A stretch of 64,000 bases of DNA from Hyphomonadaceae bacterium UBA7672 (GCA_002483135.1 DLHI01000007.1:434001-498000); one strand, 5' to 3'; positions 49,056 to 57,355 are shown, counted from the first letter of the stretch. A program made the numbers and translations. Notes: generated from the sequence alone by a model not told the origin.

Positions 49056-50099
49056 TCACGAAGCGCTCCGGATCGCCTTCAGCACCGCTTCCACATTCGC
49101 GATCGGCACTTCTGGCGTGACGCCGTGGCCGAGGTTGAAAATGTGGGGGCGGTCTTTGAGGGAGGCGATGATGTCGTGGACCCGGCGCTCAGTGTCCTTG
49201 CCGCCGACGACGAGGCGCATGGGGTCGAGATTGCCTTGGACGGGCAAGCCCTTGGGCAGCATCTGGTTGATGCGCTTGAGCGGAATGGCGGTGTCGAGGC
49301 CGACGGCGTTCACGCCTGTACGCTCCGCATAATCGACCACCAGCATGCCTGCGCCGCGCGGGAAGCCGAGGATCGGCTGTTTGACGCCCAGGGCGCGCAC
49401 GCGTTGTACGAGCTTGGCGGTGGGTCCGATCACCCAGCGGTCGAAGGCGTCTTCTGGCAGGCCTTCGGCCCAGCTTTCGAACAGCATGAGCGCGTCCGCG
49501 CCGGCGTCGGCCTGCATCTTCAGGTAGCGGGCGGAGGCTTCGACGAGATGGTCGAGCATGCCGTCGAGTTCGGCTGGATGCTGGTAGCCGAACAGGCGGC
49601 TGTCGGCCTTGTCGGTGCCGCCGCGGCCTTCGATGGCGTAGACGCCGACGGTCCAGGGCGATCCGCAGAAGCCGATCAGCGTGGTGGAAGTGTCGAGGGC
49701 AGAGCGGACACGTTCGACGGTTTCGCCAACCGGAGCCAGGTGCGAGAGGATCTTGTCCATCGGCACGTTGGCGAGATCGCTGGCCTTCGTCGCCGGATCG
49801 ACACGCGGACCTTCGCCTTCGAGGAAGCGGACATTACGTCCCATCGCATCGAGGATCAGCAGGATGTCGGCGAAGAGGATCGCTCCGTCCATTCCATATC
49901 GGCGCACCGGCTGCAAGGTGGCCTCGGCGGCGAGGGCAGGCGTGTAGCAGAAGTCGAGGAAGTCGCGCGCCTTTGCCCTGGTCTCGCGATATTCGGGCAG
50001 ATGTCGCCCTGCCTGACGCATCATCCAGACGGGAACGGGGTCAATCCGTTCGCCGTTCAGCACTCTGAGCAATCTTCGTTCGTGGGTCTGGGCGTTCAA
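49056..50099 (-). CDS. hemE: Uroporphyrinogen decarboxylase
   Basis: 347 residues. It removes four carboxyl groups from uroporphyrinogen III. Motifs: PVWMMRQAGRHLPEYRETR (substrate-binding Arg), GAILFADILLILDAMG with the catalytic Asp, FCGSPWTVGVYAIEGRG, and the C-terminal HIFNLGHGVTPEVP. An in-frame TGA lies just upstream, so the start is TTG 50099; no ATG fits, though an out-of-frame ATG precedes it by four bases. The gene begins at the edge of the origin-like intergenic region, as hemE does in Caulobacter and Sinorhizobium. Confidence 0.96.
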   Translation of the reverse strand: MNAQTHERRLLRVLNGERIDPVPVWMMRQAGRHLPEYRETRAKARDFLDFCYTPALAAEATLQPVRRYGMDGAILFADILLILDAMGRNVRFLEGEGPRVDPATKASDLANVPMDKILSHLAPVGETVERVRSALDTSTTLIGFCGSPWTVGVYAIEGRGGTDKADSRLFGYQHPAELDGMLDHLVEASARYLKMQADAGADALMLFESWAEGLPEDAFDRWVIGPTAKLVQRVRALGVKQPILGFPRGAGMLVVDYAERTGVNAVGLDTAIPLKRINQMLPKGLPVQGNLDPMRLVVGGKDTERRVHDIIASLKDRPHIFNLGHGVTPEVPIANVEAVLKAIRSAS

Positions 50100-50264
50100 G
50101 CATCACCGGGAAGCGGAGGAGAAGAGAAGTATATTCTTGAATCTGAATCTTAGATTCTCTGGTGGTGTTTAGGCACTTGATAAGTGCGTGGATCGATTGA
50201 TCCCCAGTTCCTCCACACAATGAGTCACCGAGAATCGTGAAACGTTCCGACTCCACGCCGCGCC

Positions 50265-50302
50265 TTAACGTTTCATTTACCTCTTCGTTAACAAGCCGTT
50301 AA
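50265..50302. promoter_or_regulatory. CtrA-type binding sites
   Basis: TTAA (50288-50291), seven bases, TTAA (50299-50302): an exact TTAA-N7-TTAA. Just to the left TTAA (50265-50268), seven bases, TTTA (50276-50279) is a one-mismatch version. In Caulobacter CtrA bound at such sites silences the origin. Confidence 0.75.
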
Positions 50303-50417
50303 CGAGAGTCGAGTCCCAAGCGCGTGACTCATGGGCGCCGAATCGAAGAGTCTTTTCAACGCTCTCCACCTGTCGAGAAGTGTGTGAGGGATTCGGGGAG
50401 CGAATCCCGTCATGCGC

Positions 50418-50426
50418 TTGTCCACA
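50418..50426 (+). promoter_or_regulatory. DnaA-box-like 9-mer
   Basis: TTGTCCACA, eight of nine matches to TTATCCACA. Weaker candidates are TGATCCCCA (50198-50206) and TCCTCCACA (50209-50217), each seven of nine. Confidence 0.5.
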
Positions 50427-50490
50427 ATCCACTCCCAGCGCTATTGGGGAATTGGTTCATAAGCCTGAGCCGGCCTCTCAAAGCTGTGGA

Positions 50491-51333
50491 ATGACGTACG
50501 AGACGTATTTCAACGTTCACCTGGTCTCGGATTCGACCGGCGAAACACTCAATGCAGTGATGCGCGCTGCGTGCGCGCAGTTCGATCTCATCGCGCCGCT
50601 TGAACACAACTACTACCTGGTGCGCAGCCCCAAGCAGCTCGACCGTGTGTTGCGCGAGATCGAGGCGGCCCCGGGCGTGGTGCTCTACACGATCTCGGAC
50701 GAGGCGTTGCGCGACCGGCTGGAGGAGCGCTGCAAGGAGGTGGGGTCGCCCACGCTGGCGGTGATCGATCCGGCGGTAAACATGCTGTCGCGCTATCTGG
50801 GCCTGAAGTCCGCGCACAAGGTGGCGGGGCAATACGCGCTGGATGCAGAATATTTCGCGCGCATGGAGACGATCAACTTCACGCTGCAGCATGACGATGG
50901 CCAGCATACCGAGGACCTGCGCGAGGCGGACGTGGTTCTCGTGGGCGTTTCGCGCACGTCGAAGACGCCAACCTGCGTCTATCTCGGCAATCGCGGGGTG
51001 AAGGCGGCGAACGTGCCACTGGTTCCCGGCGTTGAGATTCCCGAAGTGCTTGTAGGGCCGAAGGCGCCGCTCGTCGTCGGGTTGAAAATCTCGCCTGACC
51101 GGCTGGTGCAGATCCGGCGGCACCGCCTGTTGTCGCTGAACGAGAGTGCGGACACGGCCTATGCCGATGAAGAGACGGTGCGGCAGGAGATCATCGAGGC
51201 CAACCGGCTTTATGCGCGGATGAAATGGCCGACCATCGATGTTAGCCGGCGTTCGGTGGAGGAGACGGCGGCGGCCATCCTCAACATCATCCAGGAACAT
51301 GCCGAGCTGAACAATGAGGAGAACGGCGCTTGA
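50491..51333 (+). CDS. ppsR: Pyruvate, phosphate dikinase/PEP synthase regulatory kinase-phosphorylase (DUF299)
   Basis: 280 residues from ATG 50491. Bifunctional ADP-dependent kinase and Pi-dependent phosphorylase that switches PPDK or PEP synthase off and on. Motifs: FNVHLVSDSTGETL, the P-loop GVSRTSKT at 152-159, YLGNRGVKAANVPLVPG and KISPDRLVQIRRHRL. It is the gene that borders the origin in Caulobacter and Rickettsia (RP001 type). First of a coupled run: its stop overlaps the TTG start of maf. Confidence 0.94.
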   Translation: MTYETYFNVHLVSDSTGETLNAVMRAACAQFDLIAPLEHNYYLVRSPKQLDRVLREIEAAPGVVLYTISDEALRDRLEERCKEVGSPTLAVIDPAVNMLSRYLGLKSAHKVAGQYALDAEYFARMETINFTLQHDDGQHTEDLREADVVLVGVSRTSKTPTCVYLGNRGVKAANVPLVPGVEIPEVLVGPKAPLVVGLKISPDRLVQIRRHRLLSLNESADTAYADEETVRQEIIEANRLYARMKWPTIDVSRRSVEETAAAILNIIQEHAELNNEENGA

Positions 51334-51926
51334 GTGATGCGCTGATCCTGGCGTCGAAGAGCAAGGCGCGGGCGGCTGTGCTGAAAGGCGCGGGGCTGGA
51401 GTTTGTGCAGATCGGGTCGGGCGTGGACGAGGATGCGCTGAAGGATGCGCTGCGGGCCGAGGGCGCGACTGTTGGGAAACAGGCGGATTTGCTGGCCGAA
51501 ACCAAGGCATTAAAAGTGTCGATCTCGCATCCGGGCATCGTGCTCGGGTGCGATCAGATGCTCGATCTCGATGGCGTGGGGCTGGATAAAGTGTCGACGC
51601 GGGGGGAGGCGGCGGATGTGTTGCGCCGCCTGCGCGGCAAGACGCATATCCTGCAGGGGGCGATTGTTGCGTGCATCGAGGGCGCGCCGGTGTGGCGGCA
51701 TCTGGCGCAGCCGCGCCTGCGGATGCGAAATTTTTCAGATGCGTTCCTCGAGGACTATCTCGACAGGATTGGCGACGCCGCGTTCGAGAGCGTGGGCTGC
51801 TATCAACTGGAAGGACTGGGCGCGCAGCTGTTTGATCGCATCGATGGGGATTATTTCTCCATTCTGGGGATGCCGCTTCTGCCGCTGATGGGATGGCTGC
51901 GCGACCGCGGCGCGTTGCCGGCATGA
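51330..51926 (+). CDS. Maf family nucleotide pyrophosphatase
   Basis: 198 residues, TTG start at 51330 inside the end of ppsR; the protein begins at once with the family strand LILASKSKARAAVLKGAG. Maf proteins hydrolyse non-canonical or modified NTPs and have been linked to septum control. Also seen: ADLLAETKALKVS, LGCDQMLDLDG (conserved Asp) and GCYQLEGLGAQLFDRIDGDY with the end PLLPLMGWLRDRG. The usual Lys/Arg and Ser/Asp pattern is kept. It overlaps aroE by four bases. Confidence 0.92.
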   Translation: MSDALILASKSKARAAVLKGAGLEFVQIGSGVDEDALKDALRAEGATVGKQADLLAETKALKVSISHPGIVLGCDQMLDLDGVGLDKVSTRGEAADVLRRLRGKTHILQGAIVACIEGAPVWRHLAQPRLRMRNFSDAFLEDYLDRIGDAAFESVGCYQLEGLGAQLFDRIDGDYFSILGMPLLPLMGWLRDRGALPA

Positions 51927-52753
51927 CGGAGATTACCGGCACACGACAGTATGCAGTGGTGGGCGATCCGGTGGCGCATTCGCTGTCGCCGCTGATCCAC
52001 AATGAATGGATGGCCGTGGCGGGGCTGGATGCGCATTACTCTCGCGTGCATCTGAAATCCGAGGACGCGGCCCAGGATCTGCGCGCCATGGCGCAGATCT
52101 ACTCCGGGCTCAATGTGACGCTGCCGCACAAGATCGCGGCGCTGGCGGCGGCTGCGCGGGTGGAGCCGCAGGCGCGGCTGGTTGGCGCGGCGAACACACT
52201 GGTCAACGAGGACGGCAAGTGGACCGCCTACAACACCGATGTCGAAGGCTTCGAGGCGGCGGTGCGCGCAGCGGGGCATGACATGACGCGCGGGCTGAAG
52301 GTGATCCTGGTCGGGGCGGGCGGGGCGGCGCGCGCGGCGGCGGCGAGCCTGCATCAGGCAGGCGCAAAGCTGACCGTGCTGAACCGGTCGGTGGAGAATG
52401 CCGCGAAGATGGCGGCAGACCTTGCGCCGGGGGCGGCGATAGGTGGGCTTGATGAGCTCACGCGTCGCGCGGAGACGGTGGACCTGATCGTCAATTCAGC
52501 GAGCCTTGGACACGCCGGGGCCGAGCTTCCTGACCTGCCGCCTGGAAACGGGCGGGCGTTCCTCGATCTGTCTTACGGCAAGGCGGCGCGGGGTGTGCTG
52601 GAGGCGGCGCGCGTTGCGGGATGGGAGCCGCATGACGGGCTGCCCATGCTGGTGGCGCAGGCGGCGGCTGCTTTCCGGCTGTGGTTCGGCATTGCGCCGG
52701 ATCAGGCAAGCGCGTTGGCTGCGTGTCGCAAGGCAGTCGAGGCGCGCGGATGA
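51923..52753 (+). CDS. aroE: Shikimate dehydrogenase (NADP+)
   Basis: 276 residues from ATG 51923, overlapping the maf stop as ATGA. Third-from-last step toward chorismate: 3-dehydroshikimate to shikimate. Motifs: VVGDPVAHSLSPLIHN for substrate, NVTLPHKIAALAAA with catalytic Lys, GAANTLVNEDGKW, YNTDVEGFEAAV with catalytic Asp, and the nucleotide loop VILVGAGGAARAAAASL followed by VLNRS. Overlaps coaE by four bases. Confidence 0.95.
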   Translation: MTEITGTRQYAVVGDPVAHSLSPLIHNEWMAVAGLDAHYSRVHLKSEDAAQDLRAMAQIYSGLNVTLPHKIAALAAAARVEPQARLVGAANTLVNEDGKWTAYNTDVEGFEAAVRAAGHDMTRGLKVILVGAGGAARAAAASLHQAGAKLTVLNRSVENAAKMAADLAPGAAIGGLDELTRRAETVDLIVNSASLGHAGAELPDLPPGNGRAFLDLSYGKAARGVLEAARVAGWEPHDGLPMLVAQAAAAFRLWFGIAPDQASALAACRKAVEARG

Positions 52754-53388
52754 TCAAGCCCCTTCTGAAACTGGGACTCACCGGCTCCATAGGCATGGGC
52801 AAGTCGACGACGGCGGCGATGTTCGCCAAGCGCGGGCTGCCGGTTTACGATGCGGATGCGGCTGTGCATGCGATCTATGCGCCGGGCGGGCTGGCGGTGG
52901 CGCCGCTGGAGAGTGCGTTCCCGGGCGTGACGGGCGCCGATGGTGGGATTGACCGCGCCAAGCTGCGCGAGGCGGTGACGGGGAACGAGGCCGCGATGAA
53001 GCAGCTGGAAGCCATCGTGCATCCGCTGGTGGGGATCACGCAGCGCGACTTTATCGAGCGGGCGCTGGCGGACGGGGCGGACATCGCCGTGCTGGATATT
53101 CCGCTGCTGTTCGAGAATGGCGGCGATAAACGTGTGGACGCGATTGTTGTCGTGACCGCGCCGGAAGCTGTGCAGCGCGAGCGCGTGATGGCGCGCGGTC
53201 AGATGACCGAGGCGCAGTTCGCCGCGATACTGGCGCGGCAGACGCCCGATTCGGAAAAGCGGCGGCGGGCGGACTTCGTGATCAACACGGGGCTTGGGCT
53301 GGACTATGCGCAGGCGCAGGTGGATGCGGTGATCAACGCGCTGCGGGCAGGGCGCGGCGCGGATGGCGCGGAGGCGCAGTCGGGTTGA
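52750..53388 (+). CDS. coaE: Dephospho-CoA kinase
   Basis: 212 residues, ATG 52750. Last step of coenzyme A synthesis. P-loop GSIGMGKS at 12-19, then VYDADAAVHAIYAPGG (CoA-domain Asp), HPLVGITQRDFIE, VLDIPLLFENGGD and RVMARGQMTEAQFAAILARQ. The C-terminus has a Gly/Ala tail after the helical end. It is the fourth gene of ppsR-maf-aroE-coaE, and the usual order continues with dnaQ. Confidence 0.95.
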   Translation: MIKPLLKLGLTGSIGMGKSTTAAMFAKRGLPVYDADAAVHAIYAPGGLAVAPLESAFPGVTGADGGIDRAKLREAVTGNEAAMKQLEAIVHPLVGITQRDFIERALADGADIAVLDIPLLFENGGDKRVDAIVVVTAPEAVQRERVMARGQMTEAQFAAILARQTPDSEKRRRADFVINTGLGLDYAQAQVDAVINALRAGRGADGAEAQSG

Positions 53389-53420
53389 GTGTGGGGCTTT
53401 GATCTAACTCGCACCTCGGC

Positions 53421-53522
53421 TTGTCATCCCGGCCGAGCGTAGCGAGAGCCGGGAACCACAGTTCAGGTGTCGTGCTGGCTGAATGGGTCCCGGACAGCGC
53501 TGCGCGCTTCCGGGATGACAAG
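53421..53522. repeat. Intergenic palindromic repeat, family C copy 4
   Basis: TTGTCATCCCGGCCGAGCGT on the left, GAATGGGTCCCGG and GCGCTTCCGGGATGACAAG on the right, separating coaE from dnaQ. Confidence 0.8.
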
Positions 53523-53613
53523 CGGGGCGATTGCCTGTGCAGCGGGCGGCCCGGGCCGTTTTCAAATCCACCGAATTCGGCTTTAGAATTGGGCCGAAAG
53601 CAGAGGCCCGCCC

Positions 53614-54309
53614 ATGCGTGAAGTCGTGTTCGACACGGAGACCACCGGACTCAATCCGCGCGAGGGCGACCGGATTGTGGAGGTGGGGTGTATCGAGCTG
53701 GTGAACTACCTGCCGACGGGGCGGGAGTTCCAGATCTACATCAATCCCGGGCGGCCGGTTTCGGAAGCCACAGTGCGGATCACGGGCATCACCAACGAGA
53801 CGCTACGCGACAAGAAGCGGTTCGAGCATCCTGACGTCGTCGACCGACTGATGGAATTCCTCGGGGACGATCCCATCGTTGCGCACAATGCGGAGTTCGA
53901 TCGCGGGTTCCTGAACTACGAGCTTGAGCTGCTGGGGCGGCCGCAGCTGCCGAAGGAGCGGTTCATCGATACGCTGGTGCTGGCGCGCGAGCATCGGCCG
54001 GGCTCGCCGGCGTCGCTGGACGCGGTGTGCAAGCGGTTCAATATCTCGATCGAGGGCAGGGTGCTGCACGGGGCGCTGCTGGACGCGCAGCTGCTCGCAA
54101 TGGCGTATCTGGAACTGCGCGGCGGGCGCGAGCGGAAGCTCGATCTCGGATCGGACTCGGACGTGGCGCGGATCGGGCAGGCGACCTACACGCCCCGGAT
54201 GCCGCGTCCTGTGCCCCTGGGCGCGTTGGCGACTCCGGAGGAACTGGCGGCGCACGCGGCTTTTGTGGCCGAGCTGGGCGATGCGGCCGTGTGGAAGAAG
54301 TTTGGGTGA
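53614..54309 (+). CDS. dnaQ: DNA polymerase III epsilon subunit (3'-5' proofreading exonuclease)
   Basis: 231 residues, ATG 53614. DEDDh exonuclease: Exo I FDTETTGL (Asp7, Glu9), Exo II VAHNAEFDRGFLN, Exo III LHGALLDAQLLAMAYLEL with the catalytic His and Asp. It proofreads for the replicative polymerase. The C-terminal tail (about 180-231) carries the polymerase-binding part. In relatives dnaQ is followed directly by convergent secB; here 696 bases with a DUF559 cassette lie between. Confidence 0.95.
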   Translation: MREVVFDTETTGLNPREGDRIVEVGCIELVNYLPTGREFQIYINPGRPVSEATVRITGITNETLRDKKRFEHPDVVDRLMEFLGDDPIVAHNAEFDRGFLNYELELLGRPQLPKERFIDTLVLAREHRPGSPASLDAVCKRFNISIEGRVLHGALLDAQLLAMAYLELRGGRERKLDLGSDSDVARIGQATYTPRMPRPVPLGALATPEELAAHAAFVAELGDAAVWKKFG

Positions 54310-54334
54310 TCGCGAGAGCGAGCCTGACGAGAGA

Positions 54335-54455
54335 GACCCCCACCTGTCCGCCCCCTAAACGGGGCGGAACCATGTTGAGAGAGCTTACCCAACTTTGTGG
54401 GGCGGTGACGGCCCCAGGGTTCCGCCCCGTTTAGGGGGCGGACAGGTGGGGGTCT
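54335..54455. repeat. Family A palindromic repeat, copy 7 (3' side of DUF559 gene)
   Basis: Full copy with arms GACCCCCACCTGTCC, GCCCCCTAAACGGGGC hairpins and forward centre ATGTTGAGAGAGCTTACCC. It ends three bases before the DUF559 stop codon. Confidence 0.92.
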
Positions 54456-54458
54456 GGC

Positions 54459-54851
54459 TCAGAGTTTCCTGTCGGCAGCTTCGAGCGCCTGAAGGCGCAG
54501 CTGCACTTCGCCGTAGATCGTCGAGACGACGCCTTCCAGGTTTTCGTCGATTTCCTGAACACTGAAGCGAAGCACATCGAAGCCGAGCTTGTTGAGGCGG
54601 TGATCGCGGACAGAGTCGCGTTCGATGCTGTGCGTGTGGCCGTCGACTTCGACGATCAGTTTCAGAGGCACGCAGCAGAAGTCGGGAAAATAGCGGTCGA
54701 CAGGATGCTGTTTGCGGAAAGGCGCGCCCATCTGGCTGGAGCGTAAATGGAGCCAGAGGCGGCGTTCGGTCTTTGAGGTTTTGCGGCGGAGTTCGCGGGC
54801 GAATTCGGTTTGCTCGCGTGTGCGCGAGTTTGGCCGGTCTTCGTCTGACAT
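54459..54851 (-). CDS. DUF559 endonuclease-fold protein 2, 130 aa
   Basis: ATG 54851 with GGGGAAT upstream; earlier in-frame ATGs lack this. Same family as the protein at 18572-18928: ARELRRKTSKTERRLWLHLR, GAPFRKQHPVDRYFPDF and LIVEVDGHTHSIERDS with Asp57, Glu68 and Asp70 as candidate metal ligands, and FDVLRFSVQEIDENL. The two proteins are clearly diverged, so they are separate arrivals rather than a recent copy. Here the flanks are family A repeats: a full copy touching the 3' end and a truncated copy 74 bases before the start. It sits in the dnaQ-secB gap. Function not established. Confidence 0.88.
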   Translation of the reverse strand: MSDEDRPNSRTREQTEFARELRRKTSKTERRLWLHLRSSQMGAPFRKQHPVDRYFPDFCCVPLKLIVEVDGHTHSIERDSVRDHRLNKLGFDVLRFSVQEIDENLEGVVSTIYGEVQLRLQALEAADRKL

Positions 54852-54924
54852 TGATCGATTCCCCATACCCGGGATCATCATGTTCCTGTCGGCGAGCTAC
54901 ATCAACAGTGTAGGCGTGGAGGCA

Positions 54925-54990
54925 GACCCCCACCTGTCCGCCCCCTAAACGGGGCGGAACCACGTGAGGCCAGCTTACCCAACATTGTTG
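54925..54990. repeat. Family A repeat, truncated copy 8 (5' side of DUF559 gene)
   Basis: Left arm GACCCCCACCTGTCC, hairpin GCCCCCTAAACGGGGC and the centre start CCAGCTTACCCAAC are present, but there is no right arm. The secB stop is 16 bases further on. Confidence 0.88.
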
Positions 54991-55005
54991 AGCGTGGGCG
55001 TTTGA

Positions 55006-55527
55006 CTACGCTTTCGCCGCTGCCTCAGCCTCGGCGCGCTGTCTCTGCTGGCGATACAGCCCGACGAAGTCGATTGGGTCGATCATCAGGGGCGGGTGGC
55101 CGCCTTCGCGGGTGATGTCGGCGATGATGCGGCGCGCGAAGGGGAAGAGGAGGCGCGGGCATTCGATCAGCAGCATCGGCTCGGCGTCTTCGCGGCGGGC
55201 GTCCTGCAGCTGCACGACGCCGCCATAGACGAGCTCGACGATGAAGACGACTGCCTCCTTGCGCCTCGCGCGGGCGGAGAGTTTCAGCTCGACAGAGAAG
55301 ATGCCCTGGTCGGGCGGGCCGGGTTCCACGCGGACGTCGATCCCGAGCTCGATCTCGGGGGCTTCGCCGGATTGCGCCTGGGTGGCGAACAGGCCCGGGT
55401 TTTCGAATGAGAGGTCCTTAACGTACTGCGCCAGCACGCGAATAAGCGGCGGTCCGGCAGTGGTCTGGGCTTGACCCTGATTGGGGCCCTGATCGGGCGC
55501 CTGACCCGGAGCTGCAGTATCAGTCAT
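55006..55527 (-). CDS. secB: Protein-export chaperone SecB
   Basis: 173 residues, ATG 55527. It keeps preproteins unfolded and hands them to SecA. Core: IRVLAQYVKDLSFENPGLF, IELGIDVRVEP, FSVELKLSARARRKEAVVFIVELVYGGVV and CPRLLFPFARRIIADITREGGHPPLMIDPIDF. A Gln/Gly/Ala-rich N-terminal stretch of about 25 residues and an Ala/Glu tail are longer than in E. coli (155). Divergent from the Tim44-like gene. Confidence 0.95.
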   Translation of the reverse strand: MTDTAAPGQAPDQGPNQGQAQTTAGPPLIRVLAQYVKDLSFENPGLFATQAQSGEAPEIELGIDVRVEPGPPDQGIFSVELKLSARARRKEAVVFIVELVYGGVVQLQDARREDAEPMLLIECPRLLFPFARRIIADITREGGHPPLMIDPIDFVGLYRQQRQRAEAEAAAKA

Positions 55528-55687
55528 GGGAAATTCCGGTCTGAAATTGGCATCTTAGTGAGGCTGGGCCGCTATCACGCTCATGGGAAGCTCGCAACAA
55601 CGGGCTGACTCGCCGACTTTTGTGTCTATATTGAACATTGCGGAGCAAGGCCTGTGCCTTGTTCTGCCTTCTACCTGAAGGTTGGCC

Positions 55688-56305
55688 GTGAGCCTTGGCA
55701 TTGATCTGATTATCCTCGCTGCGATCGCGGTTTTCGTGATTTCGCGGCTTTATTCGGTGCTTGGTCAGAAGACCGGCACGGAACAGCGGCCCCCTGCGCG
55801 CCGTATGCGGGAGGCGCCGGCCCGGATTCCCGACGCCGATGAGGCGGGCGAGGCGGAAGCGCGCGCGAGGCTGCGCCCGGCGTTCACCGGCCCGGCGGCG
55901 GCGGGGCTTGAGGCTATTGCCTCGCACGATGCGGCCTTTTCGCCTGAGGATTTTACCCGTGGCGCCCGCAAGGCTTACGAGATGACTGTTACAGCGTTCG
56001 CCGATGGCGACCGCGAAACGTTGCGCCAGCTGGTCGATGACGATGTGTACGAGGTCTACAGCGCCGCCATCGTGGAGCGCGAGAAGTCAGGCGCCGAACC
56101 GATGCGCCTTGCGCGCATCCGGCAGGCGCGAATTGTCGAGGCGTCGGTGGACGCACGCAATGTCGGCCGCGTGCTGGTCTCGTTCGAGAGCGAACTTTCC
56201 GATGGCGACATGATGCGCCAGGCGAAAGAGATCTGGACGTTCAAGCGTTCGCTGACGAGTTCGGATCCGAACTGGCTGCTGGACGAGGTTTCGACCGCGA
56301 CCTGA
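55688..56305 (+). CDS. Tim44/TimA-like inner-membrane protein
   Basis: 205 residues. GTG 55688 is chosen because AAGG stands seven bases before it; a TTG two codons earlier is also open. N-terminal helix LGIDLIILAAIAVFVISRLYSVLG, a basic and Pro-rich stretch, and a C-terminal Tim44-like domain (FTRGARKAYEMTVTAFADGDRETLRQLVDDDVYE, then VSFESELSDGDMMRQAKEIWTF). The bacterial homologue of mitochondrial Tim44, called TimA in Caulobacter; probably helps inner-membrane complexes, exact role unclear. Next to secB as in relatives. Confidence 0.9.
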   Translation: MSLGIDLIILAAIAVFVISRLYSVLGQKTGTEQRPPARRMREAPARIPDADEAGEAEARARLRPAFTGPAAAGLEAIASHDAAFSPEDFTRGARKAYEMTVTAFADGDRETLRQLVDDDVYEVYSAAIVEREKSGAEPMRLARIRQARIVEASVDARNVGRVLVSFESELSDGDMMRQAKEIWTFKRSLTSSDPNWLLDEVSTAT

Positions 56306-56337
56306 TCTGCCGGGCCTTGATCCGTGATGCTGGGCCG

Positions 56338-56844
56338 ATGACGCGCAGGCTTTCTCCCGACGAACGCAGGCTGTGGTCGCGCGTGGCGCGCACCGTGAAG
56401 CCCGCGCATGGCAAATCCATCGAAATCGAAGCGGACGAGCCGGAGCCTGTGGCGCCGGGACGTGGGGTTGCGACTGTTGCGCCCACAGGGGACGCAAGGC
56501 CCAAAGCGCCGAAGCGCCCGACGCCGCCCGACGATCTTTCCGGCCAGCGCCGCGTGCGGCGGGGACAGCACGAGATCGATGCGCGACTCGATCTGCACGG
56601 GCATACGCAGGACACGGCGCATCGCGAGCTGGTGGAGTTCCTGTTGCGGCAGGCGGGGCAGGGCGCGCGCTGCGTTCTGGTGATCACGGGGAAGGGCCGG
56701 CTGGGCGCCGGGATATTGCGCGCGCGGCTGTTCGACTGGATCGCCGACCCGGAATTGCGGCCGTTCATCGCGGGCTATGCAGAGGCGCATCCCCGCCATG
56801 GCGGGGCGGGGGCGACTTATGTGTTCCTGAGGCCGGTGAGGTGA
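56338..56844 (+). CDS. Smr-domain protein
   Basis: 168 residues from ATG 56338; a TTG at 56317 adds seven. N-terminal SPDERRLWSRVARTVKP and a Pro/Ala-rich linker, then the Smr domain with IDARLDLHGHTQDTAHREL and VLVITGKGRLGAGILR; the LDxH and TGKG motifs are those needed for the endonuclease activity known from MutS2 and stand-alone Smr proteins acting on branched DNA or collided-ribosome mRNA. Starts 32 bases after the Tim44-like gene; in relatives a lytic transglycosylase gene mltA often lies here, and it is missing. Confidence 0.92.
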   Translation: MTRRLSPDERRLWSRVARTVKPAHGKSIEIEADEPEPVAPGRGVATVAPTGDARPKAPKRPTPPDDLSGQRRVRRGQHEIDARLDLHGHTQDTAHRELVEFLLRQAGQGARCVLVITGKGRLGAGILRARLFDWIADPELRPFIAGYAEAHPRHGGAGATYVFLRPVR

Positions 56845-56860
56845 GCTTCGTGCGCTGGCG

Positions 56861-57355
56861 CTAAAGATCGAAGCGCTTGCGGATGCGATCCACTGGTGTG
56901 CCGTTCTTAAGCAGCTTCGCGCGGATCACCGCGTAGTCCACGAAACCCAGTCGTGAATAGAAGGCGAGGCCGCCGGTGTTGTCGGCGCGGATGGTTGCGT
57001 CGATGGTTGTGACGCCGGCGCTGGGGGCGATTTCCACCGTGTGGGCGAAGAGCGCGGAGCCCACGCCGCGTCGTGTTCCGCCGACGCGGGCGAAGGTGCC
57101 GATGATGCCCCAGTCTGCGGGGAAGGGATCATCGTCCTCGAAGCTACGGAAGAGAGACTGGAAGCCGGCGAGCGCGGCATCTGCTTCGGCGACGAAGCAG
57201 GAGATCAGCTGGGGCAAGTCGATGAATTCGGCGGCGAGGGTTTCGGCGTCGAACAGGTCTTCGTAGGCAGTCGTGCCGCCGCGCTTGATGATGGCGTTGA
57301 TGAGATCCGCCATCGCGGGCGCGTCGGCGTGGGTGGCGTGGCGGATCGCCAGCAT
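56861..57355 (-). CDS. GNAT-family N-acetyltransferase
   Basis: 164 residues, ATG 57355 overlapping the stop of the gene before it as ATGA. GNAT fold with the acetyl-CoA loop VGGTRRGVGSALFAHTVE and the closing motif ATIRADNTGGLAFYSRLGFVD; the start RHATHADAPAMADLINAIIKRGG resembles phosphinothricin-acetyltransferase-like members. Substrate unknown. Last gene of the run that starts with the histidine genes. Confidence 0.88.
   Translation of the reverse strand: MLAIRHATHADAPAMADLINAIIKRGGTTAYEDLFDAETLAAEFIDLPQLISCFVAEADAALAGFQSLFRSFEDDDPFPADWGIIGTFARVGGTRRGVGSALFAHTVEIAPSAGVTTIDATIRADNTGGLAFYSRLGFVDYAVIRAKLLKNGTPVDRIRKRFDL

Larger units (their letters stand above)
50100..50490. other. Candidate chromosomal replication origin (Cori-like hemE/ppsR intergenic region)
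   Basis: 391 bases without a gene between divergent hemE and ppsR, the place of the origin in Caulobacter and, by synteny, in other alphaproteobacteria. It has an A+T-rich stretch at 50129-50161 (9 G or C in 33 bases), a perfect TTAA-N7-TTAA CtrA-type site with a near match beside it, DnaA-box-like 9-mers, and 13 GANTC sites between 50139 and 50406. Against it: no perfect DnaA box, and the G/C strand bias does not change sign here (it does near 15-16.5 kb). It could be an active origin, an ancestral one, or only a dense regulatory region. Confidence 0.65.
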
